Origin: DYEC01 sp034434695
Lineage (GTDB): Bacteria; Chloroflexota; Anaerolineae; Anaerolineales; Anaerolineaceae
Direction: 5' to 3'
Assembly (NCBI GenBank): GCA_034434695.1
Contig: DAOTYY010000041.1
Location: 1 to 44,811, forward strand
Length of the DNA: 44,811 nt
Shown here: in pieces, positions 15,632 through 23,966 of the stretch
Layout: each line of letters opens with the position of its first letter
How positions within the stretch are numbered: position 1 is the stretch's first letter
The notes under the pieces: generated by a model
Seen by the model: the letters and a program-made list of their open reading frames with translations, nothing else
Told to the model about the DNA's origin: nothing
Database searches by the model: none
Program-made: the position numbers and the translations under genes

Positions 15632-17641
15632 GTGTTTCAGCGCAGTTTTTCCAGCCGCACCGTTCCCCTAATGCTCGCCGTATTGGTATTGCTCAGTTAT
15701 GGGCTGCATATCGGCTGGTTTGGTTTTTATGGGGATGATTGGATCTATATCTACAATTATCATGTGCTGGGCGCTGGTGGTTTCAGGGAATTTGTGGCGG
15801 CAGATCGTCCCTTTTCAGCATGGGTTTATGTGCTGACAACCCCGATTTTTGGTGAGATAGCGCTGCCTTATCACCTATTTCTACTTGTCCTGCGTTGGTT
15901 GAGTGCTATTCTGGTGTGGTGGGTTTTGTGTCTGGTCTGGCATGGGGCTGCTCGTCAGGCGAGCTGGGCGGCGATGTTGTTTGCGGTGTATCCGGGGTTC
16001 CTTCAGCAGCCAATTGCCGTGCAGTTCATCCTGCATTTTAGCGTATTAGATTTGTTTTTGTTTTCGCTGGCGGCAATGCTGCTCGCTTTGCATCAGATAA
16101 AATGGCGCTGGCTGTGGACGATATTAGGCGTGCTTGCATCCCTGGCAATTTTTTCGCTGGAATACTTTGCTGGTTTAGAGTTGATCCGTCCTGTTTTGCT
16201 TTGGCTGGTGTTGGGGCGGCAGTTTTTGCCATCCCGCGAACGTGTACGGCAGGTGCTGGTATTCTGGTTGCCTTATCTGCTTGTCTTTATTGCTTTTGGT
16301 GTCTGGCGGGTTTTTATTTTCAAGTTCCCCACTTACCAGCCTGCTTTGATTGAGGGTTTGGGCGAAACCCCTGGGGCGGTTGTTATTCAGTTACTTAAAC
16401 GCGTGATTGTGGATTTGCGGACGGTTACCTACGGTGCGTGGCGGCAGATTTTTAGCTTCCCAGAGGGTCTGCAACACCTATTGATTTACGGCTTTCTGGT
16501 TGGATTGACTTTTGTGCTGTTGTTGTTTTACCTTTATCGTTTTCGTGATGAAGCGTTGCCCTTTACAGAGAATGGTTCCTCAAGCATTTGGGGGCAATGG
16601 GCGGTGCAGGGATTGATTGTTTCGGCACTGATACTGCTAGTAGCGGGTTTGCCTTTTTGGACAACGTTTATTCGTGTTGAACTGGCTTTTCCCTGGGATC
16701 GTTCAACGCTGCCGTTTATGTTGGGAGTTTGCCTGTTCATCGCGAGTCTGCTGGAACTGGTGATTCAACCGCGTTTTCAGCGCCTGATTCTGGCGGGGCT
16801 GTTAGCGCTCTCGGTTGGCTTCCACTACAAAAATGCGCTGGTTTATCGGACGGAGTGGCAAAATCTGAAAACATATTTCACCCAATTGATCTGGCGTGTT
16901 CCAGCTTTGAAAGCCGGTGCCATCATCGTTTCAGATGATATTCCACTCTGGCGGTACAGTGACAATGATTTGACTCCTCTGGTCAACTGGATTTATGCGC
17001 CGGAGAATCGTTCGCCTCAAAATTGGTATAAGTATTTTGACCTTTCTACACGGGTCGAAGATGTTTTGCCGGGCTATGAGGAAGGACTGCCAGTACGCCA
17101 CTCATACCGTAATCACCGTTTTCAGAGTTCTACCTCCCAGGTGATTTCGATCTACTATAAACTTTCACAATGTCTATGGGTGTTAAGTCCGGCGGATGTA
17201 GAATTTCCGGGGTTGCCTGCCAGCATTCTTAAAACGTTGCCCATCTCACATCTCGATCAAGTCGTTGTGGATGCCAACGAAGAAGCAAAGTTGCCGGCGG
17301 TCTTTGGAGAAGTAGTTGCCAAAGATTGGTGTTATTATTTTGAGAAAGCAGACCTGGCACGCCAAAAGGGCGACTGGGAGAATGTGGCAGCGTTAGGTGA
17401 AGAAGCACAACAGCTAGGTTTACAGGCAAATACTCCGCTTGAGTATTTGCCGTTTGTTGAGGGGCATGCACACCTCCGCAATTGGGAAAGAGCCAGACAG
17501 TATAGCGGTCTTGTGATGGAAGATGCACGCAATCAGCCAATGCTTTGTGCAGCGTGGAGCAGAGTGCAGAAAAACATGGCACTGACTTCCGCGGAGAAAG
17601 AACTGATCGATCAGATCATGGAAGAAAGTGATTGTTTGTGA
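15632..17641 (+). CDS. large GT-C-like membrane protein with helical C-terminal domain
   Basis: A 669-residue polytopic protein that I do not assign to a named family. About 10-11 hydrophobic helices span residues 10-400. The first outside loop carries an acidic pair in FYGDDWIYIYNYH (about 32-44) followed by DRPFSAWVY; an acidic pair in this position is the hallmark of GT-C glycosyltransferases using lipid-linked sugars. The soluble tail (about 400-669) has a TPR-like helical stretch near the end (ARQKGDWENVAALGEEAQQLG). The start is GTG at 15632 after GAGGT. It interrupts the catabolic genes and differs from them in kind; with the GT2 gene at 26318 it may belong to a surface-glycan function inserted in this run. 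Confidence 0.6.
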   Translation: MFQRSFSSRTVPLMLAVLVLLSYGLHIGWFGFYGDDWIYIYNYHVLGAGGFREFVAADRPFSAWVYVLTTPIFGEIALPYHLFLLVLRWLSAILVWWVLCLVWHGAARQASWAAMLFAVYPGFLQQPIAVQFILHFSVLDLFLFSLAAMLLALHQIKWRWLWTILGVLASLAIFSLEYFAGLELIRPVLLWLVLGRQFLPSRERVRQVLVFWLPYLLVFIAFGVWRVFIFKFPTYQPALIEGLGETPGAVVIQLLKRVIVDLRTVTYGAWRQIFSFPEGLQHLLIYGFLVGLTFVLLLFYLYRFRDEALPFTENGSSSIWGQWAVQGLIVSALILLVAGLPFWTTFIRVELAFPWDRSTLPFMLGVCLFIASLLELVIQPRFQRLILAGLLALSVGFHYKNALVYRTEWQNLKTYFTQLIWRVPALKAGAIIVSDDIPLWRYSDNDLTPLVNWIYAPENRSPQNWYKYFDLSTRVEDVLPGYEEGLPVRHSYRNHRFQSSTSQVISIYYKLSQCLWVLSPADVEFPGLPASILKTLPISHLDQVVVDANEEAKLPAVFGEVVAKDWCYYFEKADLARQKGDWENVAALGEEAQQLGLQANTPLEYLPFVEGHAHLRNWERARQYSGLVMEDARNQPMLCAAWSRVQKNMALTSAEKELIDQIMEESDCL

Positions 17642-17741
17642 ACCTGTTTTTTCACAAGAAGGAGGTAACATTCGGCGGGAAAGGTCACCGTGTTTTCTGT
17701 AATCATAAAAATATTCTCTAATTTAGAAAAGGAGTGAAACT

Positions 17742-18722
17742 ATGCAAACGTATTTACATGGTCGTGACTATATTAGCGATCTAGATTTCAGCAAAGAGGA
17801 AATTGAAACCGTCATGGAGGTGGCATTTGACCTCAAACGCAAACGTGCCTTGAATGAACCAACCCCCTATTTGCGCGACAAAGTTTTAGCCATGCTGTTC
17901 TTCTTCAGCAGCACGCGTACGCGCGGCTCCTTTGAGGCGGGTATGGCTCACCTGGGCGGTCATGCGGCATTCATTGAAAGCCGAACTACACAAATTGCCC
18001 ATGGCGATACCCCAAAAGAAATCGGTGAAATCTTTGGTCGTTACTTTGACGGCATTGCCATCCGGCATGTGGATTGGGGCGTCGGTAACAAGTACATCAG
18101 CGAAGTAGCCAAATATTCTCGCAGCCCGGTGCTCAATATGCAATGTGACATTTACCATCCTTTCCAGTGTCTGGCAGATTTGATGACCATTTTGGAGAAG
18201 AAGGGGCGCGATCTGCGCGGGAAGAAGATGGTGGTTTCATGGGCTTATGCAGCTTCTTATCAGAAACCTATGTCGGTACCGCAGAGCCTGATCCTGCAAA
18301 TGCCGCGCTTTGGACTGGATGTCACATTGGCGCACCCGCCGGAATTCCGTCTGATGCCGGAGATCATGGACATGGCGCAAGAACAGTCCCGCAAATTCGG
18401 CACCCGTTTTGAAGTTGTAGATGATATGGATAAAGCCTTCAAGGATGCTGATATTATCTATGCCAAGTCATGGGGTGCAATGGTACATACCCCTGATGCG
18501 GAAGAAGGTGCAAGAATCATCAAAAAGTACGAAAGCTGGATTACCGATGAACGCCGCATGGCGTTGGCAAAACCGGACGCGATTTATATGCATCCGCTGC
18601 CGGCGGACCGCAACATTGAGGTAACCGATGGCGTGATGGATGGACCGCAGTCTGTTGTTTATGACCAAGCGGAAAATCGTATGCATGCTCAGGAAGCAGT
18701 TATGGCTTTGACGATGGGATAA
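17742..18722 (+). CDS. ygeW: knotted carbamoyltransferase, YgeW family
   Basis: A 326-residue protein matching E. coli YgeW along its length: SSTRTR (56-61), TTQIAHGDTPKE (82-93), LNMQCDIYHPFQCLADL (131-147), SWAYAASYQKPMSVPQ (166-181, the knot region), FKDADIIYAKSW (233-244) and YMHPLPAD (282-289). YgeW members occur in purine-breakdown gene sets and their substrate is not settled. One difference is HPLPAD where YgeW and ornithine carbamoyltransferases have HCLPAD. Run backwards, it would release carbamoyl phosphate for the carbamate kinase encoded 52 bases downstream. AAGGAG sits 7 bases before the ATG. It is a distinct paralogue of the ATCase-like protein, not a recent duplicate. Confidence 0.85.
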   Translation: MQTYLHGRDYISDLDFSKEEIETVMEVAFDLKRKRALNEPTPYLRDKVLAMLFFFSSTRTRGSFEAGMAHLGGHAAFIESRTTQIAHGDTPKEIGEIFGRYFDGIAIRHVDWGVGNKYISEVAKYSRSPVLNMQCDIYHPFQCLADLMTILEKKGRDLRGKKMVVSWAYAASYQKPMSVPQSLILQMPRFGLDVTLAHPPEFRLMPEIMDMAQEQSRKFGTRFEVVDDMDKAFKDADIIYAKSWGAMVHTPDAEEGARIIKKYESWITDERRMALAKPDAIYMHPLPADRNIEVTDGVMDGPQSVVYDQAENRMHAQEAVMALTMG

Positions 18723-18774
18723 AAGTGATTAAAATTTTTTACACTTTATATTATTGAGAGGAGAAACGGATACT

Positions 18775-19728
18775 ATGGCTAAGAAAGTTGCAGTTGTAGC
18801 AATTGGTGGTAACTCACTGATTAAAGACCCTCAGCATCAATCGGTTGAAGATCAGTATCAGGCTGCAAAGGAAACCTGCTATCATATCGCCGACATGATT
18901 GAAGCAGGCTGGGATGTGGCGATCGGTCATGGTAACGGTCCGCAGGTTGGTTTCATTCTGCGCCGTTCCGAAATTGCCGCGAAAGTGGAAGGGATGCATG
19001 AAGTTCCGTTGGATGTGTGCGGCGCGGACAGCCAGGGCGCAATCGGCTACGCTTTGCAGCAGAATCTGCAAAACGAATTTCGCCGCCGCGGCATCAACAA
19101 GCACGCTGTGACGGTAGTTACTCAGGTATTGGTTGACCGCAATGACAAGGCTTTCCAGAATCCGACCAAGCCAATTGGCGGGTTCATGGATGAAGCCGAA
19201 GCCAAGCGGCGCGCTCAGGAACTGGGTTGGAACGTGGTTTCAGATGCCGGACGCGGCTGGCGGCGTGTGGTTGCTTCACCCATTCCACAGGAAGTTATTG
19301 AGCTTGAGGCGGTCAAAAACCTGATTGATGCAGGTATGACAGTTATTACTGTTGGCGGCGGCGGTATCCCGGTCATTCGTGATGAGGAAGGTAATCTGGT
19401 TGGTACGGCAGCAGTGATCGACAAGGACTATGCCAGCAGCTTACTGGCGCGCGAGATTAAGGCTGACCTGTTTGTTATCTCAACTGCTGTTGAAAAAGTG
19501 GCGATCAATTTTGGCAAACCCAACGAGAAGTGGCTGGACCGGATGACGCTGAAAGAAGCCAAACAGTATCTGGAAGAAGGTATCCATTTTGCCAAAGGCT
19601 CAATGGCACCCAAGATTCAGGCGATCATCTGGTTCCTTGAAGCAGGCGGTCAGCAGGCGCTGGTCACCAATCCGGAAAATATTGGACGCGCACTCAAAGG
19701 CGAGACCGGCACCTGGATTGTCCCGTAA
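18775..19728 (+). CDS. arcC: carbamate kinase
   Basis: Transfers phosphate from carbamoyl phosphate to ADP, giving ATP, CO2 and ammonia: the energy-yielding last step of arginine, citrulline, agmatine and purine fermentations. The 317 residues show VVAIGGNSLI (6-15), GHGNGPQVGFI, DVCGADSQGAIGYALQQNL, KPIGGFMDEAEA, SDAGRGWRRVVASP, VGGGGIPVI, VIDKDYAS and GSMAPKIQA, all amino-acid-kinase-fold landmarks. I chose the ATG at 18775 after GAGAGGAG; the in-frame TTG at 18754 overlaps the ribosome site. It directly follows ygeW with no terminator between and is followed by a long hairpin. Confidence 0.96.
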   Translation: MAKKVAVVAIGGNSLIKDPQHQSVEDQYQAAKETCYHIADMIEAGWDVAIGHGNGPQVGFILRRSEIAAKVEGMHEVPLDVCGADSQGAIGYALQQNLQNEFRRRGINKHAVTVVTQVLVDRNDKAFQNPTKPIGGFMDEAEAKRRAQELGWNVVSDAGRGWRRVVASPIPQEVIELEAVKNLIDAGMTVITVGGGGIPVIRDEEGNLVGTAAVIDKDYASSLLAREIKADLFVISTAVEKVAINFGKPNEKWLDRMTLKEAKQYLEEGIHFAKGSMAPKIQAIIWFLEAGGQQALVTNPENIGRALKGETGTWIVP

Positions 19729-19741
19729 TGCTTGTTATGAT

Positions 19742-19782
19742 GGTCTTTGCAGTCTGGTCAGCCTGGCTGGACTGCAAAGACC
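19742..19782. terminator. perfect 13-bp hairpin after carbamate kinase
   Basis: GGTCTTTGCAGTC (19742-19754) and its exact complement (19770-19782) enclose an inner CAGC/GCTG stem. No T-run follows. It marks the end of the ygeW-arcC part and may stabilise its messenger or stop transcription before the transporter genes. Confidence 0.5.
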
Positions 19783-20062
19783 GGACAAAAATCCTATCCT
19801 TGTGTGCGGAAAATGAGTTGACCGCTGGGAGCGAATGTAGAATAATAATGTAACATAATAGGGATACAGTATCTTCGTTAGCGATGTGGAGATCGTCGTC
19901 AAGTAGCAATGGTGGTTTATCGTTCAGTGGGAACGCCCTGGGCGTTGGTTATTCGAGCTTTATTCACCGGAAAGGAGGTGGCAGTCTCGGAAATACGATA
20001 TAAATATCCCCCTGCTATTGACAATCCAATATCTAATTTTCTATCTGTGAAACGGAGGAAAC
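19783..20062 (+). promoter_or_regulatory. leader and candidate promoter of the BMP transporter operon
   Basis: The gap between carbamate kinase and the binding-protein gene holds no gene of normal size. TTGACC (19818-19823), 17 bases, then AATAAT (19841-19846) is a plausible promoter, giving a leader of about 210 nt. The leader includes a perfect hairpin AACGCC-CTG-GGCGTT (about 19932-19946) and a strong unused ribosome site AAAGGAGGTG (19971-19980). A 31-codon GTG frame from 19979 runs through the real ribosome site and past the start codon of the next gene. I recognise no known riboswitch. Confidence 0.35.
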
Positions 20063-21340
20063 ATGAAGTCTAAACTTGTATGGCAACTGTTCGCCCTTGT
20101 GATGATTGTCAGCCTGGCACTGGCAGCTTGCGCCCCGGCGGCAACCCCGGCACCCGAGCAACCGGCTGAACCGACCAAGGCACCCGAGCAACCGGCTGAG
20201 CCAACCAAGGCACCTGAACAACCTGCCGAGCCTTTTGTGTTTGGTATGGTACTGGTTGGTCCCTATAACGATAACGGCTGGAACACGGCGCATTATGTGG
20301 CGGGTCAATATGTGGAGCAAAAGATGAACGCCAAAATGCTCTATATTGACAAAGTCAATCCCGCTGACCGCCCCGGCACTACCCCGGCGCAAATTGCTGA
20401 GCAGTTGCTCAGCCAGGGTGCAAAGTTCATCATCTTCAACTCGGATGACATGAAGGACAGCTCGGTGGATTTCAACAAGGCCCATCCTGACGTGCCCATG
20501 ATCCATGCTTCCGGCGATTATGCATGGAAGGAAGGTAAGGTCTACAAGCCGGAATTGAAGAACTACGTCAACGTCATGGGGCGTATGGAATATGGCAAGA
20601 TGATTGCCGGCTGTGCGGCTGCACTGACCACCCAGACAGGAAAAATTGGTTATCTTGGACCCTTAATCAACGATGAGACCCGCCGTCTCGTTGCTTCGGC
20701 ATATCTGGGCGCCAAGTACTGCTGGACGAACTATCTGGGCAAGAAGCCGGAAGATCTGAAGTTCAAGGTCACCTGGATTGGCTTTTGGTTCAACATTCCG
20801 GGTGTCACCAGCGACCCGACACAGGTTGCCAATGATTTCTTTAACAGCGGTTATGACGTGCTGATGTCCGGTATTGACACGCCGGAAGCGCAGACGGAAG
20901 CGAAGAAACAGGCTGATGCTGGCAAGAAGGTCTGGGCAGTTCCCTACGATTATGAAAAAGCCTGTGATGTCGCTCCAAGCATTTGTGTTGGTGTGCCATA
21001 CTTCAACTGGGGTCCATTCTACCTGCGTTGGATTCAGGCGTACTTAGACGGCAAGTATGAGTCCGCGTTTGAATGGTTAGGTCCAGATTGGAAGGACATC
21101 AACAATCCTGACACATCCTATGTCGGCTTTGTGAAAGGACCTGCTCTATCCGAAGATAATGCCAAGCTTGTGGATAAATTCATTGAGGAATTGGGCGGTG
21201 GTTTGAATCTCTGGAAGGGCCCCCTCAACCTGCAGGATGGCACGCAGTATCTGAAGGATGGTGAAGTAGCAACCGATCAGCAAATCTGGTATCTGCCGCA
21301 GTTGCTGGAAGGCATGGAAGGCCAAAGCGTTCAGCAGTAA
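20063..21340 (+). CDS. BMP-family substrate-binding lipoprotein
   Basis: The extracytoplasmic receptor of an ABC importer of the BmpA/PnrA (nucleoside-binding) family, 425 residues. A signal peptide ends in the lipobox LAAC (Cys23). A flexible linker of three near-identical PEQPAEPTKA repeats follows (about 30-55). The mature domain starts FGMVLVGPYNDNGWNTAHYVAG, with the family's early glycine/Asp-Asn-Gly-Trp-Asn pattern, and continues with IIFNSDDM, MIHASGDYAW and YDVLMSGIDTPEAQ. Its genes continue with an ATPase and two permeases. The context (purine enzymes on both sides) suggests nucleosides or purine bases as cargo; sequence alone does not fix the ligand. Confidence 0.9.
   Translation: MKSKLVWQLFALVMIVSLALAACAPAATPAPEQPAEPTKAPEQPAEPTKAPEQPAEPFVFGMVLVGPYNDNGWNTAHYVAGQYVEQKMNAKMLYIDKVNPADRPGTTPAQIAEQLLSQGAKFIIFNSDDMKDSSVDFNKAHPDVPMIHASGDYAWKEGKVYKPELKNYVNVMGRMEYGKMIAGCAAALTTQTGKIGYLGPLINDETRRLVASAYLGAKYCWTNYLGKKPEDLKFKVTWIGFWFNIPGVTSDPTQVANDFFNSGYDVLMSGIDTPEAQTEAKKQADAGKKVWAVPYDYEKACDVAPSICVGVPYFNWGPFYLRWIQAYLDGKYESAFEWLGPDWKDINNPDTSYVGFVKGPALSEDNAKLVDKFIEELGGGLNLWKGPLNLQDGTQYLKDGEVATDQQIWYLPQLLEGMEGQSVQQ
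20150..20232 (+). repeat. 30-bp in-frame tandem repeat, lipoprotein linker
   Basis: Two full copies (20150-20179, 20180-20209) and a partial third (20210-20232) of a unit encoding APEQPAEPTK. The third copy has several silent changes. Copy number probably varies between strains and only alters linker length. Confidence 0.85.
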
Positions 21341-21361
21341 GGATGCTTGAACAAACAACGG

Positions 21362-21386
21362 GGGAAGGGGACTTGTGCCCCTTCCC
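21362..21386 (+). promoter_or_regulatory. hairpin between binding-protein and ATPase genes
   Basis: GGGAAGGGG (21362-21370) pairs exactly with CCCCTTCCC (21378-21386) around a 7-base loop, between the receptor stop and the ATPase start. Such a stem typically protects the receptor messenger or cuts readthrough, so that the receptor is made in excess over the membrane parts. Confidence 0.55.
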
Positions 21387-21411
21387 TCTTGTCTATGGGT
21401 TGGGAGGTCGG

Positions 21412-22926
21412 ATGGAAGTTGAGTTTCGCAATATCAATAAGACCTTTGGGACAGTTCGAGCGAATATTGGAATTCATTTTGCTATTCCCTCTGGTACGAT
21501 ACAAGGCATTTTGGGCGAGAACGGCGCCGGAAAAAGCACCCTGATGAAGATTTTGTCCGGTTATATTCTTCCAGATAGCGGTGAAATTTATCTGGATGGG
21601 AAACTGGCGAAGATCGAAAACCCGGCAGATGCCATTCGCTACGGGATTGGTATGTTACATCAGGACCCGTTGGATTTTCCGCCGATGAAAGCGTTGGATA
21701 ATTTTATGATTGGCAAACCGGGCAGCTTGTTTCCAGCAAGACGCGAGGCTGAACGGGCTTTTCTGGAGCTGCGCGATCAGTTTGGTTTCACAGTTGACCC
21801 GAATAGCTACGTGGACTCAATGACGGTGGGCGAACGGCAGCAGTTGGAAATTTTGCGCTTGTTGTGGCTTGGTGTCAGGGTATTCATTCTGGATGAGCCA
21901 ACCACTGGTATCAGTGCTCAGCAAAAAGAAAAGCTATTCTTGACCCTTCGAAGATTAGCGGATAATGGAAACACGGTGATTTTCGTTTCTCATAAACTGG
22001 AGGATGTCGAAGCGCTTTGTGACCGGGTGGTGGTATTGCGGCGAGGTGAACTGGCAGGGCAAATGGTGCCTCCCTATGATACGGAACGGCTGATTGAAAT
22101 GATGTTTGGTAAGGTGATCAAGTTGGATGAACGTCTGCCATGCAGCGCCAGCGATCAGGTGGTTTTGAGACTGCAGAATGTTGCCATTGATGATTATCGC
22201 TTGCAAATTCGCAATGTTAATCTGGAGGTGCGCTGCGGCGAGGTGATTGGTCTGGCTGGCATGGAGGGCAGCGGACAGGAGCTATTGTTAAGAGCCTGTG
22301 CTGGTTTAGTGCGCACTGTCGGCGGCAAGATAATTGTCAATGGCAAAGACCTGACTGGAAAAGATGCCCATACCTTTATGCGCCATGGGGTAACCTTTAT
22401 GCCGGCTTCGCGTCTAGAGGAAGGGCTTATACCCGGCTTATCCATTAATGAGCATTTCATTTTGACGGGTGAGCAAAAAGGCATCTTCATCAAACGGGAT
22501 CAAGCGAAAAGTTATTCACAAAACAAAATATCTGAGTATTCCATTCGCGGCTTTCCAGAAAGCCGGGTTGAAGCGCTCTCAGGTGGTAATCAGCAGCGCA
22601 CTTTGCTGGCATTGTTGAAGGAGGAACTTTCATTAATTCTTTTGGAGCATCCGACGCGTGGACTGGATATTGAGTCTACTATATACATTTGGAGCAAGCT
22701 AAAAGAGCGGTGTGCCAAAGGAGCTGCCATTCTGTTTATATCGCCAGACCTGGAAGAAATCCTCCAATACAGTGATCGGGTGATCGTCTTTTTCAGTGGG
22801 AAAGTTTCACCGCCGCTGGATGCGACCATGACGAATGTGGATCAATTGGGACAGCTCATTGGCGGTAAGGGTTGGGAAGAGATATTTGAAAAAGAACGAG
22901 CAGGAGTTTCCAATGCAGCACGATGA
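21412..22926 (+). CDS. ABC transporter ATPase, dual-domain, BMP/nucleoside type
   Basis: A 504-residue protein with two fused nucleotide-binding domains, as in sugar and nucleoside importers. Domain 1 has a canonical Walker A GENGAGKST (35-43), a signature VGERQQ and Walker B VFILDEPT. Domain 2 has a degenerate Walker A (GMEGSGQELLL) but a full signature LSGGNQQR, so one site may be catalytically weak, as is usual in this group. I chose the ATG at 21412 after GGGAGGT; the upstream ATG at 21343 would place the hairpin inside the coding region and add 23 unlike residues. Its end overlaps the first permease gene by 14 bases. Confidence 0.9.
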   Translation: MEVEFRNINKTFGTVRANIGIHFAIPSGTIQGILGENGAGKSTLMKILSGYILPDSGEIYLDGKLAKIENPADAIRYGIGMLHQDPLDFPPMKALDNFMIGKPGSLFPARREAERAFLELRDQFGFTVDPNSYVDSMTVGERQQLEILRLLWLGVRVFILDEPTTGISAQQKEKLFLTLRRLADNGNTVIFVSHKLEDVEALCDRVVVLRRGELAGQMVPPYDTERLIEMMFGKVIKLDERLPCSASDQVVLRLQNVAIDDYRLQIRNVNLEVRCGEVIGLAGMEGSGQELLLRACAGLVRTVGGKIIVNGKDLTGKDAHTFMRHGVTFMPASRLEEGLIPGLSINEHFILTGEQKGIFIKRDQAKSYSQNKISEYSIRGFPESRVEALSGGNQQRTLLALLKEELSLILLEHPTRGLDIESTIYIWSKLKERCAKGAAILFISPDLEEILQYSDRVIVFFSGKVSPPLDATMTNVDQLGQLIGGKGWEEIFEKERAGVSNAAR

Positions 22927-23953
22927 GAAACGATGGCAGAATCTCGGTTTTCAGCTCGGTGCGGTAGTCCTGGCGCTGCTGTTGACTTCGCTGGTGATTT
23001 TGGCTGCCGGCGCTCCGCCTCTGGACGCGTTCAAGCAATTACTCAAAGGTGCTTTTGGGGCAAAGATGAATGTGGCGGATACAATCGTCGCCTGGGTGCC
23101 TCTGCTGCTGGCAACCAGCGGTTTGCTGGTCACGTTTGCCGCTGGTTTGTGGAATATCGGTGTAGAGGGACAAATCATCCTGGGTTCGATCTTTACCACT
23201 GGGATATTGCGGTTATTACAGGACAGTAATTTACCACCTGCATTCATTATTGTGCTGGCAGTGCTTGGGGGAATGCTTGGCGGCGGATTATGGGCAGTTC
23301 TAGCTGGCTTGTTAAAAACATTCGGCGGTGTGAACGAGATTTTTGGCGGGCTGGGCTTGAATTTTATTGCTACCTCGATGACTATCTGGTTAATCTTCGG
23401 TCCATGGAAGCGTCCGGGGGTTGGCTCGATGAGTGGGACGGAGCCTTTTCCGGAAAGCCTGTGGCTGCCGACGCTGCCGGGATTGCGCCTTAGCATCTGG
23501 ACGGTTGTATTGGGCATCATTGCGCTGGTGGTCATCTACTTTTTGTTGCAGGGCACTTATTTTGGGTTGAAGCTGAAGGCAGTAGGCAATAACCAGCGGG
23601 CGGCTTTTCTGCTGGGCATTCCTACCTGGCAGTATATGCTGTTGGCATTTTTCCTTTGTGGTCTGTTTGCCGGTTTGGCAGGCGCAATGCAGGTGGTGGC
23701 GGTGTACCATCGCCTGATCCCATCCATTTCCAGCGGTTATGGTTACCTGGGTTTGATGGTTGCCATGCTCATCAATTATCAGGCGGTCTGGGTTGCGCCA
23801 ATAGCCTTTTTCTTCGCCGCGCTAAATATCGGCAGTATTCAGTTGCCAATTGCTCTGAAACTGGATTCCTCCCTTGCTGGCGTGATCCAGGGAAGTCTGG
23901 TGCTGGCTGTATTGATGGTTGAAGGTATTCGTCACCGCCTGGTGCGGAAATAG
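22913..23953 (+). CDS. ABC transporter permease 1 (BMP/nucleoside type)
   Basis: A 346-residue inner-membrane permease with about 9-10 helices. The family signature GLWNIGVEGQIILGS (about 73-87) marks branched-chain-amino-acid/ribose-type permeases of the nucleoside branch; GGVNEIFGGLGLNFIATS and GNNQRAAFLLGI (coupling-helix region) follow. It overlaps the ATPase gene by 14 bases (ATG 22913, AGGAG just upstream), implying coupled translation. It pairs with permease 2. Confidence 0.9.
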   Translation: MQHDEKRWQNLGFQLGAVVLALLLTSLVILAAGAPPLDAFKQLLKGAFGAKMNVADTIVAWVPLLLATSGLLVTFAAGLWNIGVEGQIILGSIFTTGILRLLQDSNLPPAFIIVLAVLGGMLGGGLWAVLAGLLKTFGGVNEIFGGLGLNFIATSMTIWLIFGPWKRPGVGSMSGTEPFPESLWLPTLPGLRLSIWTVVLGIIALVVIYFLLQGTYFGLKLKAVGNNQRAAFLLGIPTWQYMLLAFFLCGLFAGLAGAMQVVAVYHRLIPSISSGYGYLGLMVAMLINYQAVWVAPIAFFFAALNIGSIQLPIALKLDSSLAGVIQGSLVLAVLMVEGIRHRLVRK

Positions 23954-23966
23954 AAGGGACACCATT

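Noticed and set aside
17655..17705. Strong ribosome site AAGGAGG followed by ATT after the GT-C-like gene
   Set aside because: The only frame is about ten codons from a non-standard start; probably chance or an old start.
19783..20062. Known purine, preQ1 or xanthine riboswitch
   Set aside because: I could not match the conserved core of any of these classes; only generic hairpins are visible.
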